From JAQUOA01 sp037443785 (GTDB taxonomy: Bacteria; Bacteroidota; Ignavibacteria; UBA10030; UBA8401): a stretch of 59,009 bases of DNA. The translations under genes and the position numbers were made by a program. How positions within the stretch are numbered: position 1 is the stretch's first letter; every line of letters starts with the position of its first letter. The DNA is taken from contig JBBINR010000022.1 in assembly GCA_037443785.1 (NCBI GenBank), forward strand, positions 1-59,009, given 5' to 3'. Below the pieces are notes generated by a model that saw only the letters and a program-made list of their open reading frames with translations, ran no database searches and was not told where the DNA came from. Positions 25,507-34,726 of the stretch are shown here, piece by piece.

Positions 25507-26129
25507 TATTTTACCAATTGGTTGACGATTGTCCGGCACGTTGACGATTCATAGCCGCGCCGCATGAGATGTTCGTATAATCTTCGTTTGATGGTAAGCG
25601 GCGGGAGGGAAGCAATCCGCTTCATTTTTTTTGATGCCTCTTTCATTGCAAGTTCATTTTCAAGTTCGGCTGAATAGAATTCCGATAGTGTTTTCTGAAT
25701 GATAGAACTATTGACTCCCTTTTTCAACAATATCTGTTTCATCACCTGTTTGCCGACAGGTTTGAGGTGGAGCTTATCTCTGCAAACCATTCGCGCAAAT
25801 TCTTCATCGTCTAATAATTTCAAGAATTCGAGATATTCGACAGCTTTTGAAATTAAAGGTTCGTCAAAACCTTTTTTATGAAGATATTCAACAATTTCTT
25901 TTTTTGAACGAGGCCGATACGATCGAAATTTCAGCGCGAGCGATTTTACGGAATGCTCGAGTTCAGCATTCTCGATTTCTATCTTTTCATTTTCATCGAT
26001 TTCTTTTCCATCGAACAACGCGAATCGAACGAAAATATCTTCTGAAACCCCAAAGGCAAAACTTCCATCTAAAAAAATAGAGCGGCGAATCGAATTCTTT
26101 TTCTGCCGCTCTATTTTGGTAATTATCAT
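25506..26129 (-). CDS. recX: Regulatory protein RecX
   Basis: RecX binds RecA filaments and limits recombination (207 residues). Recognisable RecX repeats are RSYRPRSKKEIVEYLHKKGFDEPLISKAVEYL, then LDDEEFARMVCRDKLHLKPVGKQVMKQILLKKGV, and a C-terminal MRRGYESSTCRTIV helix set. It lies 32 bases downstream of recA in the same orientation, as in many bacteria. A short AGAGAG/CTCTCT dyad lies in the gap but is weak. Confidence 0.92.
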   Translation of the reverse strand: MIITKIERQKKNSIRRSIFLDGSFAFGVSEDIFVRFALFDGKEIDENEKIEIENAELEHSVKSLALKFRSYRPRSKKEIVEYLHKKGFDEPLISKAVEYLEFLKLLDDEEFARMVCRDKLHLKPVGKQVMKQILLKKGVNSSIIQKTLSEFYSAELENELAMKEASKKMKRIASLPPLTIKRRLYEHLMRRGYESSTCRTIVNQLVK

Positions 26130-26161
26130 ATGACAAAAGAGAGATTCATGTACTGCACTCT

Positions 26162-27223
26162 CTATTTAGTTTTTCTTGCAGGATCTTTCGGTGTTTCTTT
26201 TGTTTCTGGTTTCACAGGCGCTGCATCGATCAATCCAAGTTTTCGCCGAACTTCGGTATCAATGTCTTTTACAACATTTGGATTGGCATTAAGAAATGAT
26301 TTGACCGCATCGCGTCCCTGACCAACTCGGTCATCTTTGTATGAGAACCACGATCCGCTTTTGTTAATGATGTTTTGTTCGACCGCGACATCAATAAGAT
26401 CGCCGAGTTTCGAGATTCCCTCATTGTAAAGAATGTCAAATTGTACTTCTTTAAATGGAGGAGCTACCTTGTTTTTTACAACTTTTACTTTTGTTCTATT
26501 TCCAATGACGTTTGTACCGTCTTTCAATGCTTCAATTCTACGGACGTCCATTCGTACCGATGCATAAAACTTCAAGGCATTTCCACCGGTAGTCGTTTCA
26601 GGATTCCCGAACATGACGCCGATCTTCATACGAAGTTGATTGGTGAAGATGACCGATGTTTTTGATTTTGAAATTGCACCGGTTAGTTTTCTCAATGCCT
26701 GCGACATCAATCGTGCCTGCACGCCCATTGTCGGATCGCCCATTTCACCTTCGATTTCTGCACGTGGGGTTAGCGCCGCAACAGAATCGATAACGATGAC
26801 ATCAAGAGCGCCGCTTCTGACAAGTGTTTCAACAATTTCGAGAGCTTGTTCGCCATATTCAGGCTGAGAAAGAAGAAGGCTTGCCGTGTCAACGCCAAGT
26901 TTTCGCGCATAGGCTGTGTCGAGTGCATGTTCAGTATCAATGAATGCACAAATGCCGCCGCTTTTTTGTGCTTCTGCAATAACATGCAAACAGATAGTTG
27001 TTTTTCCGGAAGATTCGGGTCCATAAATTTCGATAACACGGCCGCGGGGAACACCGCCGATGCCGAGTGCGGCATCGAGTGAAATTGATCCGGTCGAGAT
27101 CGCATCAATTTTTGCAATCGGTCCATCGGTCAATTTCATGATGGAACCTTTGCCATGTTGTTTTTCAATTTGTTCAATTGCAACTTTTAACGCCTGAACT
27201 TTTGCATCTTTATCTTCTGCCAT
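26162..27223 (-). CDS. recA: Recombinase RecA
   Basis: The DNA strand-exchange ATPase central to homologous recombination and SOS induction (353 residues, standard). Walker A is GPESSGKTT, the DNA-binding loop L2 region is NQLRMKIGVMFGNPETTTGGNALKFYAS, and MGVQARLMSQALRKL is the conserved L1 area. The short C-terminal tail is Lys/Pro-rich. A CAGGAGA ribosome-binding site precedes the ATG. Only 10 bases separate it from thpR, so recA is likely expressed at least partly from an upstream promoter; I see no LexA-type box in the gap. Confidence 0.99.
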   Translation of the reverse strand: MAEDKDAKVQALKVAIEQIEKQHGKGSIMKLTDGPIAKIDAISTGSISLDAALGIGGVPRGRVIEIYGPESSGKTTICLHVIAEAQKSGGICAFIDTEHALDTAYARKLGVDTASLLLSQPEYGEQALEIVETLVRSGALDVIVIDSVAALTPRAEIEGEMGDPTMGVQARLMSQALRKLTGAISKSKTSVIFTNQLRMKIGVMFGNPETTTGGNALKFYASVRMDVRRIEALKDGTNVIGNRTKVKVVKNKVAPPFKEVQFDILYNEGISKLGDLIDVAVEQNIINKSGSWFSYKDDRVGQGRDAVKSFLNANPNVVKDIDTEVRRKLGLIDAAPVKPETKETPKDPARKTK

Positions 27224-27233
27224 ACGTCTCCTG

Positions 27234-27797
27234 TTATTTCAATGGAATGGTGAAAAGTGTAGTGTAGGTCGATCCTGTGCTCGCGAGGTGGCTTTCCATT
27301 ATTCGAACGTCGCTGCACAAAAATTCAATCGGATGAAAAGTAACTGTTTCAAGATTCTGAATCAAGCCGGAAGAAATTTTTCCTTTTCCGCGTCCCACGG
27401 TAATATGTGGATGAAAAGGTTTGTTTTCCGGCTTAAATCCGAATTGTTCTGCAATACTTTGGATCGATCCTGCCAATTGTAGTAATTTATCATTTTCGTT
27501 TGGCTCTGAACCAATCCAAAAAATTTTAGGTGAATATCGGTTTGGGAAGCAGCCAATTTTTGTGATAACAATTTTGAATTTCGGAATTTGTGAACACGTT
27601 GCGTTCAATTCTTTGTGTATCGTATTCAACCATTCATCTGTTTGATTTTCCCAAAATTGAAGAGTAAAATGAAACTTATATTCCTTTTCCCAACGAACAT
27701 TTTTTGATTCAAGTTTCATTCTCGATTGGATGACAAGAAGCTTGTCGATGATTTCCCTGGGAGGGAAGAGAGCAATGAACGAACGATGAGTTTTCAT
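27234..27797 (-). CDS. thpR: RNA 2',3'-cyclic phosphodiesterase
   Basis: A 2H-phosphoesterase superfamily member (187 residues). The two catalytic HxT motifs are FHFTLQFW in the N-terminal half and HPHITVGRGKG in the second. The family opens RNA 2',3'-cyclic phosphates and was first described as a tRNA ligase-like activity. The ATG at 27797 is preferred over a GTG six bases upstream. It sits between cinA and recA in the minus-strand block. Confidence 0.92.
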   Translation of the reverse strand: MKTHRSFIALFPPREIIDKLLVIQSRMKLESKNVRWEKEYKFHFTLQFWENQTDEWLNTIHKELNATCSQIPKFKIVITKIGCFPNRYSPKIFWIGSEPNENDKLLQLAGSIQSIAEQFGFKPENKPFHPHITVGRGKGKISSGLIQNLETVTFHPIEFLCSDVRIMESHLASTGSTYTTLFTIPLK

Positions 27798-27828
27798 AGA
27801 CACTAAATCACTGGATACAAAAAAATTT

Positions 27829-29076
27829 CTATTTTTTCATCAATTTCCTTCGTAATAATTCCAATGCCGCTTGACTTGCTCTTTCTTTAAATCGTAATCG
27901 ATGTTCGCCAAAATTGAATTTCATCGCAATGGTGCTTTGAACATCCGAATATCCAATCCAGGCTGTGCCGACCGGTTTTTCTTCTGTACCGCCGGATGGT
28001 CCGGCAATTCCTGTGATTGCAATTGCAATATCCGTTCCCGAAATTTTTCGTGCCCGTTCTGCCATCGCTGCTGCAACTTCTTTACTCACAGCGCCATGTC
28101 GAGAGATCAATTCTTCCGGAACATCGAGCTCTTCTGTTTTTGAACTATTGCTGTACACTATAAATCCACGTTTGAAGTAGTTTGAAGAGCCCGGTACATT
28201 GGTGATTCTATTTGCGATCATCCCGCCTGTGCATGATTCGGCAGTGCACAAAGTCAATTTTTGATTGTTCAGCAATTCACCAACGACATCTTCCAATTCC
28301 TTCTCATCAGAAGAATAAACATATTTTTCCACTCGCGAGCGAATGACAGATTCAGCTTTTGATAACTTTTCTTCTGCTTTCAAGATATTTTTCTCCCGCA
28401 CAGTGATTCGCATTTTTGTTCCCATCGAATTGGGGAGGAACGCGAGGGTGATCGTTTCATCGGTGCCGATAATGTCTTGAACATCCCCGACTTCTTCTGC
28501 AAGAAGCGATTCTCCGATTCCGGTCGTCTTTAATGTGCGATGACGGACAATTGTCCCGACATTTTTCTTTTCAAAGAACGGAATAATCCAATCTTCAACC
28601 ATACCCTTCATTTCAAACGGGACGCCGGGCATAACGAAAAAATATTTTCCATTTTTTTCAATCATAAATCCTGGAGCTGAACCGGCCGTGTTAGGAATTA
28701 CTGTTGATCCGGAGGGAATAAGTGCCTGGTTCTTGGAAGATTCGGCAAGTTTCATTCCCCGGCGCTGCATGAGATTGATAATTTTTGCGAGAGCTGCTTC
28801 ATCCATTACTAAATGAGTATTGAAAAATTTTGCGACAACATCTTTCGTAATGTCGTCATGCGTAGGACCGAGCCCGCCGGTTACGCAGATGACATCGTAC
28901 GTTACAATTGCTGCGTTAAATGCTTTAAGTATATCCTGCTCGTTGTCGCCGACAGTTGTCATTTTTTCGGTATAGATACCAGCACGATTAAGTTGTTCAG
29001 CGATAAATGCCTGATTCGTGTTGATGACTTGTCCGATCAACAATTCATCGCCAATCGAAATAATTTCAGCTCTCAT
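27829..29076 (-). CDS. cinA: CinA family protein (NMN amidohydrolase / competence-damage inducible)
   Basis: Full-length two-domain CinA (415 residues). The N-terminal molybdopterin-binding-like/ADP-ribose pyrophosphatase domain has the opening EIISIGDELLIGQVINTN and CVTGGLGPTHDD. The C-terminal PncC domain deamidates nicotinamide mononucleotide, with TLCTAESCTGGMIANRIT and ITGIAGPSGG holding the active-site residues. Together these recycle NAD breakdown products. The placement beside recA is seen in many bacteria, where cinA is co-induced with recA in competence. Confidence 0.95.
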   Translation of the reverse strand: MRAEIISIGDELLIGQVINTNQAFIAEQLNRAGIYTEKMTTVGDNEQDILKAFNAAIVTYDVICVTGGLGPTHDDITKDVVAKFFNTHLVMDEAALAKIINLMQRRGMKLAESSKNQALIPSGSTVIPNTAGSAPGFMIEKNGKYFFVMPGVPFEMKGMVEDWIIPFFEKKNVGTIVRHRTLKTTGIGESLLAEEVGDVQDIIGTDETITLAFLPNSMGTKMRITVREKNILKAEEKLSKAESVIRSRVEKYVYSSDEKELEDVVGELLNNQKLTLCTAESCTGGMIANRITNVPGSSNYFKRGFIVYSNSSKTEELDVPEELISRHGAVSKEVAAAMAERARKISGTDIAIAITGIAGPSGGTEEKPVGTAWIGYSDVQSTIAMKFNFGEHRLRFKERASQAALELLRRKLMKK

Positions 29077-29085
29077 AAGGTCAGT

Positions 29086-29571
29086 TTAAATATACCGGAG
29101 GGAGATTTGGAGAATTAAATTTGTATACATTCCCGCGACAACATCATCGAGCATAATGTTCCAGCCCCCCGGTTTTTTATCAAATTCGCCCGCGGGATAG
29201 GGTTTTAATATGTCAAGAATTCGGAAGATCAAAAACGCAAGCCCGACATTTAAATACGTAATAGGCACGAACCACAAACTGATCAGCATGCCAACAATTT
29301 CATCGATCGTGACAACGCTTGGATCTTGACCGTAAACAGTTTCCATTTTTCCTGCTGCTATTCCGCCGATAAAGAATAACGCAACAGAAGTCGGAAGAAT
29401 AACAAAGGGGTTGGAAGAGTTTGGAAGCAACAAGAAGAGCAGGGCAAATGCAGAGCCAACAGTGCCCGACGCATATGGAAAATATCCGGTAAAAAACCCT
29501 GAGCCGACAAGTTTTGTAACAAATGAAATTTTTTGCACAACCTTATCACTACTAGTTTGATTCTGTTCCAT
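29086..29571 (-). CDS. pgpA: Phosphatidylglycerophosphatase A
   Basis: It dephosphorylates phosphatidylglycerol phosphate in the membrane (161 residues, about four helices). Family signatures are FFTGYFPYASGTVGS, VTIDEIVGMLISLW and WNIMLDDVVAGMYTNL with conserved acidic residues. It overlaps the end of pgsA by 20 bases. Since PgsA makes the substrate of PgpA, the two consecutive steps of phosphatidylglycerol synthesis are encoded back to back. Confidence 0.95.
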   Translation of the reverse strand: MEQNQTSSDKVVQKISFVTKLVGSGFFTGYFPYASGTVGSAFALLFLLLPNSSNPFVILPTSVALFFIGGIAAGKMETVYGQDPSVVTIDEIVGMLISLWFVPITYLNVGLAFLIFRILDILKPYPAGEFDKKPGGWNIMLDDVVAGMYTNLILQISLRYI

Positions 29572-30172
29572 GGCTTGTCTTCGAAAAAAGTTGTTGTAAA
29601 ATATTCCAGTTTGTTATCCCGTAATAAATTCCGGTGAGTGCCGTAAGAAATGTTGCGACAAACATCAGTACAGACATAATAAACGGCGTAGCGCACATAT
29701 CAAACATTGCTCCAAATGTATCGGTGAGTTCAATTGAAGAATAAACAATATATCGTGTCAAGAAAAGATAAATAACGACCAATTGGATGAATGTTTTCGT
29801 CTTTGCAAATTTGCTCGTATTGATTGGTGTGTTTTTATATTCTGCGTATGATCGCAAACCAGTTACTAAAAAGTCTCGCACGATGATGATCCAAACCATC
29901 CACATTTCTGCGTAGCCGATGGTAACAAAAGAAAGAAATGCTGCAGAGGTTAAGATTTTATCTGCGAGGGGATCGAGAAATTTTCCCCATCGGGTAACAA
30001 ATCCCCAACGGCGTGCAACGTAGCCGTCGTACCAATCTGTAATTGCCGCCACTATAAAAATACCGAGAGCGATTTGTTTGTTTGTCGGGTTTTCTGAAAA
30101 AAGTAAAATGACAAAAAAAGGAGTTAAAAGAATTCGAAGAAGCGTCAATTGATTTGGAGGAGAAATAAGCAC
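29552..30172 (-). CDS. pgsA: CDP-diacylglycerol-glycerol-3-phosphate 3-phosphatidyltransferase
   Basis: The first committed step of phosphatidylglycerol synthesis, at the inner membrane (206 residues). The CDP-alcohol phosphotransferase signature D-x2-DG-x2-AR-x8-G-x3-D-x3-D is complete, from DWYDGYVARR to KFLDPLADK. It opens PPNQLTLLRILLTPFF as PgsA proteins do, so the GTG at 30172 is accepted although no clear ribosome-binding site precedes it. It is the first gene of the minus-strand pgsA-to-exonuclease block. Confidence 0.95.
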   Translation of the reverse strand: MLISPPNQLTLLRILLTPFFVILLFSENPTNKQIALGIFIVAAITDWYDGYVARRWGFVTRWGKFLDPLADKILTSAAFLSFVTIGYAEMWMVWIIIVRDFLVTGLRSYAEYKNTPINTSKFAKTKTFIQLVVIYLFLTRYIVYSSIELTDTFGAMFDMCATPFIMSVLMFVATFLTALTGIYYGITNWNILQQLFSKTSHGTESN

Positions 30173-30338
30173 GAGAATGTTAGTCAGAGTTTATCAAAAA
30201 ATTCCAAAATAAAAATACCTTTTTTTCATTCATGAAACAATAGAACTTTTTTGTCCGTTTATCGCCAATTTTGTGACAAATTTTATTTCTTTTCAGCAGG
30301 CATTTTACATAAATTAATTTAATGAAAGGAATGTACCG

Positions 30339-33300
30339 ATGAATAAATTTATTTACACATTTATTGGATTCTTACTAATATCGTTTGGTTTTGCCCAGCC
30401 GGCGAATCACGTCGTTATCAGTGAAGTGTTTTACCTCGGTGCAACAGGTGCTAATGAGTTTGTTGAATTGTATAATCCAACCAATGCCGACATTGTATTG
30501 GATGGAATAATATTTCAGTCTGGCACTGCGGCTGCTCCTGGAACCAATAGCGGGGAATGGTCGGTTGATTTAACAGGCAAAACAATAAAGGCTCATGGTT
30601 TTCTTTTAATTGGCGGCAGTTCGGTAATGCCAACATCCGATATCGCTTTCCCAGGCGGTAAAGATCTAAAAAATAGTGGTATCCGTGCCGGTGTTCGTTT
30701 GTTCAACACTGTGGGGGCAATTGTTATCGATGGATTTGCTTGGGATGCAACAGCAAATGTCGGACTGGAAGGGACGGCCAATTTATCGGCTGGAATGACT
30801 TCTTCAAATCCAAAATCGCTTGAACGCAAAGCTCAATCTTCTTCAACGCAAATGTCAATGTCTACCGACGATGCGTCATTCGGAAATGGATATGATACAA
30901 ATGACAACAGTGTAGATTTTGTTTTGCGAGACATTCCTCAACCGCAAAATTCAACGAGTTCAACAGAAAGCCCATCAACTGGTCCAGATCTCATTCCGCC
31001 GACAATTTTTTCTGTAAAGCCCGTATCACCGACTCAGATTGATCTTGCATTTAATGAGGCGGTGGATTCGTCGACCGTTTCAACTGCCGCGAATTATACG
31101 ATAGATAACGGAATTACGGTGAGTCAGGCCGTTCGCAATCCTGTTTCGCTGTCAAAAGTTACATTAACTGTTTCCTCAATGGTCAGCGGTGTGTATACAC
31201 TTACTGTGCAAAATGTGAGAGACACTGCAGGCAACGCAATGAATACACCGCAGATATCAAAATTTACATTTGGTACTGTTACCATTGCTCAAGCCAGAGC
31301 TTTAGGTGAAGGAGCGTCAATTCGTGTTAAAGGAATTCTTACTGTTGCCAATGAATTCAAATCTCCATCGTACTTGCAAGATGGTACAGCAGGAGTGGCA
31401 GTGTTTAATAATAATTTCAGTACAAGTTCTAAAATTGGCGATGAATGGGAGGTAGCCGGTTCATTGAAAAGTTTCAACGGCTTATTAGAAATCGATCCTG
31501 TGACAGATACGTTGAAAATTAGTACGAATAATGCATTACCCGATGTGAAACGATTGAAGTCAACACAATTAAATGAATCGGTGGAATCTCAGTTAGTTCG
31601 AATCAACAAAGTCCTGTTTGTTTCAACGGGGAATTTTGCAACCGGTGTTGACAGCAATTATGCGGCGAACGATGCCTTTGGCCCGTTGACAATTTACATC
31701 GACAAAGATTCTAATATTCCGGGAATACCAATCCCTGCTGATTCGGTGAATCTTGTTGGTGTCGTCAACGAGCGGACAGGAGTATATCGTTTACAGCCGC
31801 GGATGCTGGCCGATATCAATGTTATTGATCCACCGCCATCACAAACTTGGCTCGATATAAATATCGCACGTTCAAAGTCTGAAGGGGACACAGTGAAAGT
31901 TCGAGGTGTTGTAACATACGCTCAGCCATCGAAGACAGCCGCAAAAACAATTTTCATCCAAGATTTTTCCGGCGGTATTTCGTTGTATGATCCAAAAACT
32001 GATACGCTGCAAATCGGCGATTCTGTTGAAGTAAAAGGTGTGTTAAAAACGTACAGCAATTTGCTTGAATTGCAGCCGATTGATTCTCTCAATCTTTTTG
32101 CACGCGGACTTGCTTTGCCCAAAGAAAAAAATATTTCGATACCACAAGCGTCTGAAGTGTTTGAAGCACAATTGGTGAAGCTATTTAAAGTGCGGTTTGT
32201 CGAAGCAGGGATATTTTCCGGCGGAACAAGCGGCACAACCTACCATGTTACGGACGGCGCGAATCAATTAGATGTTCGCATTCCGTTCAACTCGGCACTT
32301 GCCGGCACTCCAATACCTGTCGGCTTGTTGGATATTGTTGGTGTGTTAGGACAATTCAATGCTGCGTATCAACTTATTCCGCGCACAGCAGAAGATTTGT
32401 ATATCATGCCGGGACCGCAAATAATCAACAGCCCGATCATTGCAACATTGACTGATACAAGTTTTACTCTCAACTGGACCACTTTCTTTGAAGGATCATC
32501 GGTCGTTTATTTTGGCTCGACAAAAAGCCTTGGGGATTCGGTCATTGTCGACGCGGCAACCACAAACCATTCCGTGACAGTTGGCGGGCTTCAATCTGGG
32601 CGTATCTATTATTTCCAAGCATTTTCTGCGAATGGTTCAGGCGTCAGTTCTTCGTTTGTCGCTCCCATGGTTACAACTTCATCGATAAGCTCCGGACAAA
32701 TGAATATCTATTTTAATTATTCCACAGATACAACATATGGAATTCTACCTCGTGCAAGCGGAAAGACAAATCTTCTTTCAAAATTGTTAGAACGAATCCA
32801 TGCGGCTACATCGTCTATTGATCTGGCGTTGTACTCTTTTGATGATTTTTCAGGATCGTCTGGTGTTGTTGCGGGCCGTGTTGCAGATTCTCTTGTTGCA
32901 GCGCACACTCGTGGAGTGAAAGTGCGTATGGTGTTCGACAATAAAACTACATCAACCCCGCTGAGTAAACTTATTGCAGCAGGAATTCCTGTTGTAAAGC
33001 GTTCAGTGCCGGGAGTTGATAATGGCATCATGCACAACAAATTTTTTGTCTTTGATGGAAGGGACACCATCGATGCCACGGATGATTGGATTGTTAGCGG
33101 CTCTTGGAATATCACCAATGATGGAACGGTAAAAGATGCACAGAACGTACTGTTTATTCAGGATCAATCACTCGCGCGGATTTATACAGCGGAGTTTGAA
33201 GAAATGTTTGGCAGTTTTACCGATTCTCCGGATTTAGGGCAAGCTCATTTCGGTCCGACAAAACAGAACAACACACCGCACTTTACGATGATTAACGGAA

Positions 33301-34055
33301 AAAAGGTTGAAGTTTATTTTAGCCCGTCTGACCATACAACGGCAAATATTATTCAAACTCTTTCAACAGCAGACAAAAACATTTTTTTTGGGCTTTTAGC
33401 GTATACACGGGACGATATAGCTCAAACAATGATTGCAAGGAAAAATGCGGGTGTAATTGTGCGCGGAATGATTGACCAACAACCAAGCGTATTGGGCACT
33501 CTTCAGGCAGCCGGAATTGATGCCTTTCAACCGTCGCATAGTGTTGTAACAGGTTTGTTCCATCACAAATATGCCGTCGTCGATCCGTTCAACGATGAGA
33601 GTGACCCGATTGTGATCACCGGCAGCCATAATTGGTCGAGTGCCGCCGAAAATGACAATGATGAAAATACGCTCATTATTCATTCCGGCGAAATTGCACG
33701 CCAATATGCACAAGAATTTGCTGATCGGTATAAGGAGAGTGGAGGTTTAGGAAGCATTACAAAAGTATTGCACGCTTCAGCGGAAGCACCAAGCTCATTT
33801 TCCCTTTCGCAGAATTATCCCAATCCTTTTAATCCGACAACAAATATTCAATTTACGGTCGCACGGAGCGGATTTGTGAATCTTTCAGTGTTTGATATTC
33901 TCGGACGAGAAATTGCCTCATTGATAAACACGAAACTCGACGCGGGATATTATTCTGTTCAATTTCATGCGGCGTCATTATCGAGCGGAGTATATTTCTA
34001 TCAATTGCGGTCGGAAAATTTTGTCGGAACCAAAAAACTGATATTGCAAAAGTAA
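30339..34055 (+). CDS. Secreted multidomain phospholipase-D-fold protein with lamin-tail domain and T9SS sorting signal
   Basis: A 1238-residue exported protein. In order: signal peptide (1-20), lamin-tail domain (HVVISEVFYLG...NEFVELYNP, 21 to ~150), an Ig-like domain (~215-310), OB-fold-like modules beginning near 315 (IRVKGILTVANEF) and near 500 (VKVRGVVTYAQ), a fibronectin-III-like stretch near 695, then two PLD/HKD half-sites. The first HKD is H899-N-K901 with D906 and the second H1075-H-K1077 with D1082, each followed by an SGSWN or TGSHNWS block. The C-terminus from residue 1159 (NYPNPFNPTT) is a type IX secretion sorting domain. Likely an extracellular or surface nuclease or phosphodiesterase (inference); the substrate is unknown. 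Monocistronic, with an intrinsic terminator. Confidence 0.9.
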   Translation: MNKFIYTFIGFLLISFGFAQPANHVVISEVFYLGATGANEFVELYNPTNADIVLDGIIFQSGTAAAPGTNSGEWSVDLTGKTIKAHGFLLIGGSSVMPTSDIAFPGGKDLKNSGIRAGVRLFNTVGAIVIDGFAWDATANVGLEGTANLSAGMTSSNPKSLERKAQSSSTQMSMSTDDASFGNGYDTNDNSVDFVLRDIPQPQNSTSSTESPSTGPDLIPPTIFSVKPVSPTQIDLAFNEAVDSSTVSTAANYTIDNGITVSQAVRNPVSLSKVTLTVSSMVSGVYTLTVQNVRDTAGNAMNTPQISKFTFGTVTIAQARALGEGASIRVKGILTVANEFKSPSYLQDGTAGVAVFNNNFSTSSKIGDEWEVAGSLKSFNGLLEIDPVTDTLKISTNNALPDVKRLKSTQLNESVESQLVRINKVLFVSTGNFATGVDSNYAANDAFGPLTIYIDKDSNIPGIPIPADSVNLVGVVNERTGVYRLQPRMLADINVIDPPPSQTWLDINIARSKSEGDTVKVRGVVTYAQPSKTAAKTIFIQDFSGGISLYDPKTDTLQIGDSVEVKGVLKTYSNLLELQPIDSLNLFARGLALPKEKNISIPQASEVFEAQLVKLFKVRFVEAGIFSGGTSGTTYHVTDGANQLDVRIPFNSALAGTPIPVGLLDIVGVLGQFNAAYQLIPRTAEDLYIMPGPQIINSPIIATLTDTSFTLNWTTFFEGSSVVYFGSTKSLGDSVIVDAATTNHSVTVGGLQSGRIYYFQAFSANGSGVSSSFVAPMVTTSSISSGQMNIYFNYSTDTTYGILPRASGKTNLLSKLLERIHAATSSIDLALYSFDDFSGSSGVVAGRVADSLVAAHTRGVKVRMVFDNKTTSTPLSKLIAAGIPVVKRSVPGVDNGIMHNKFFVFDGRDTIDATDDWIVSGSWNITNDGTVKDAQNVLFIQDQSLARIYTAEFEEMFGSFTDSPDLGQAHFGPTKQNNTPHFTMINGKKVEVYFSPSDHTTANIIQTLSTADKNIFFGLLAYTRDDIAQTMIARKNAGVIVRGMIDQQPSVLGTLQAAGIDAFQPSHSVVTGLFHHKYAVVDPFNDESDPIVITGSHNWSSAAENDNDENTLIIHSGEIARQYAQEFADRYKESGGLGSITKVLHASAEAPSSFSLSQNYPNPFNPTTNIQFTVARSGFVNLSVFDILGREIASLINTKLDAGYYSVQFHAASLSSGVYFYQLRSENFVGTKKLILQK

Positions 34056-34065
34056 TTTTTTAGGA

Positions 34066-34112
34066 CTGGAGAAACCTTGTAAAGATGACGAGGTTTCTCC
34101 AGAATTTTATTC
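34066..34112 (+). terminator. Intrinsic terminator after the PLD-fold gene
   Basis: A 12-bp stem CTGGAGAAACCT / AGGTTTCTCCAG around a 13-base loop, followed by AATTTTATT. Confidence 0.8.
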
Positions 34113-34186
34113 TCTCCGTGGCGTAAATCTTCCGTTGCTTTTCAACTACTGCATCGCTATTTTTCCTGCGGACAACCACGGTACCT

Positions 34187-34726
34187 ATGCTATCACGCGC
34201 AGAAATACGTCACATCTTTAATACCTCAAAAAATTTTAACGAACTTTTTGATGCCTTCGATTCAGCGTTGCACCAAAAGATCGATGATGTAGAATTATAC
34301 CGTATCCTTTTTTGGAATGATTCGCTCGGTTCAGACGAATTGATTTTGTTTGGAGAAAAACTTGCCAAAGAGTTTCATCATGTTGCCTACGACGTCTATA
34401 TGTGGCTTGCCAGTATTTTTGAAGTCATTTACGGAAAGAATGACAATTACGAAATGGCATTGACCTATTATCAGAAGGCTGCGGCAATCAAGCCGTCCGA
34501 AGTAGACCCGTATTTAGATGTTTCGGATATTTACAACCCTGATCTTAATATTCCTCCGATTAAATCGCTGATTGAATTCTTGAAAGTCGGTGTTGACTTT
34601 GTCAGCAATAAAAAACTTTTATATGAGCGGCTGTCCATCCTCTATAAATTGAAAGGCGACATTGACCTTGCAGAATATTATCGAGTGAAAGCTGAAGAAG
34701 CAGGGGGAGAACCTCTTTCTCCATGA
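34187..34726 (+). CDS. TPR-like protein of unknown function
   Basis: A soluble 179-residue protein, mostly helical. One good tetratricopeptide-like unit is visible (YEMALTYYQKAAAIKPSEVDPYLDVSDIY) and a second near the C-terminus (LLYERLSILYKLKGDIDLAEYYRVKAEE). No signal peptide or membrane segment. The N-terminal 80 residues are not recognised. The DMT transporter start overlaps its stop by four bases, and the methyltransferase follows, so the three genes are probably one unit; a functional link is not evident. Confidence 0.75.
   Translation: MLSRAEIRHIFNTSKNFNELFDAFDSALHQKIDDVELYRILFWNDSLGSDELILFGEKLAKEFHHVAYDVYMWLASIFEVIYGKNDNYEMALTYYQKAAAIKPSEVDPYLDVSDIYNPDLNIPPIKSLIEFLKVGVDFVSNKKLLYERLSILYKLKGDIDLAEYYRVKAEEAGGEPLSP

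Noticed and set aside
26130..26161. SOS-type box between recA and recX or before recA
   Set aside because: Only a weak AGAGAG/CTCTCT dyad is present; no LexA consensus of any familiar type is visible.
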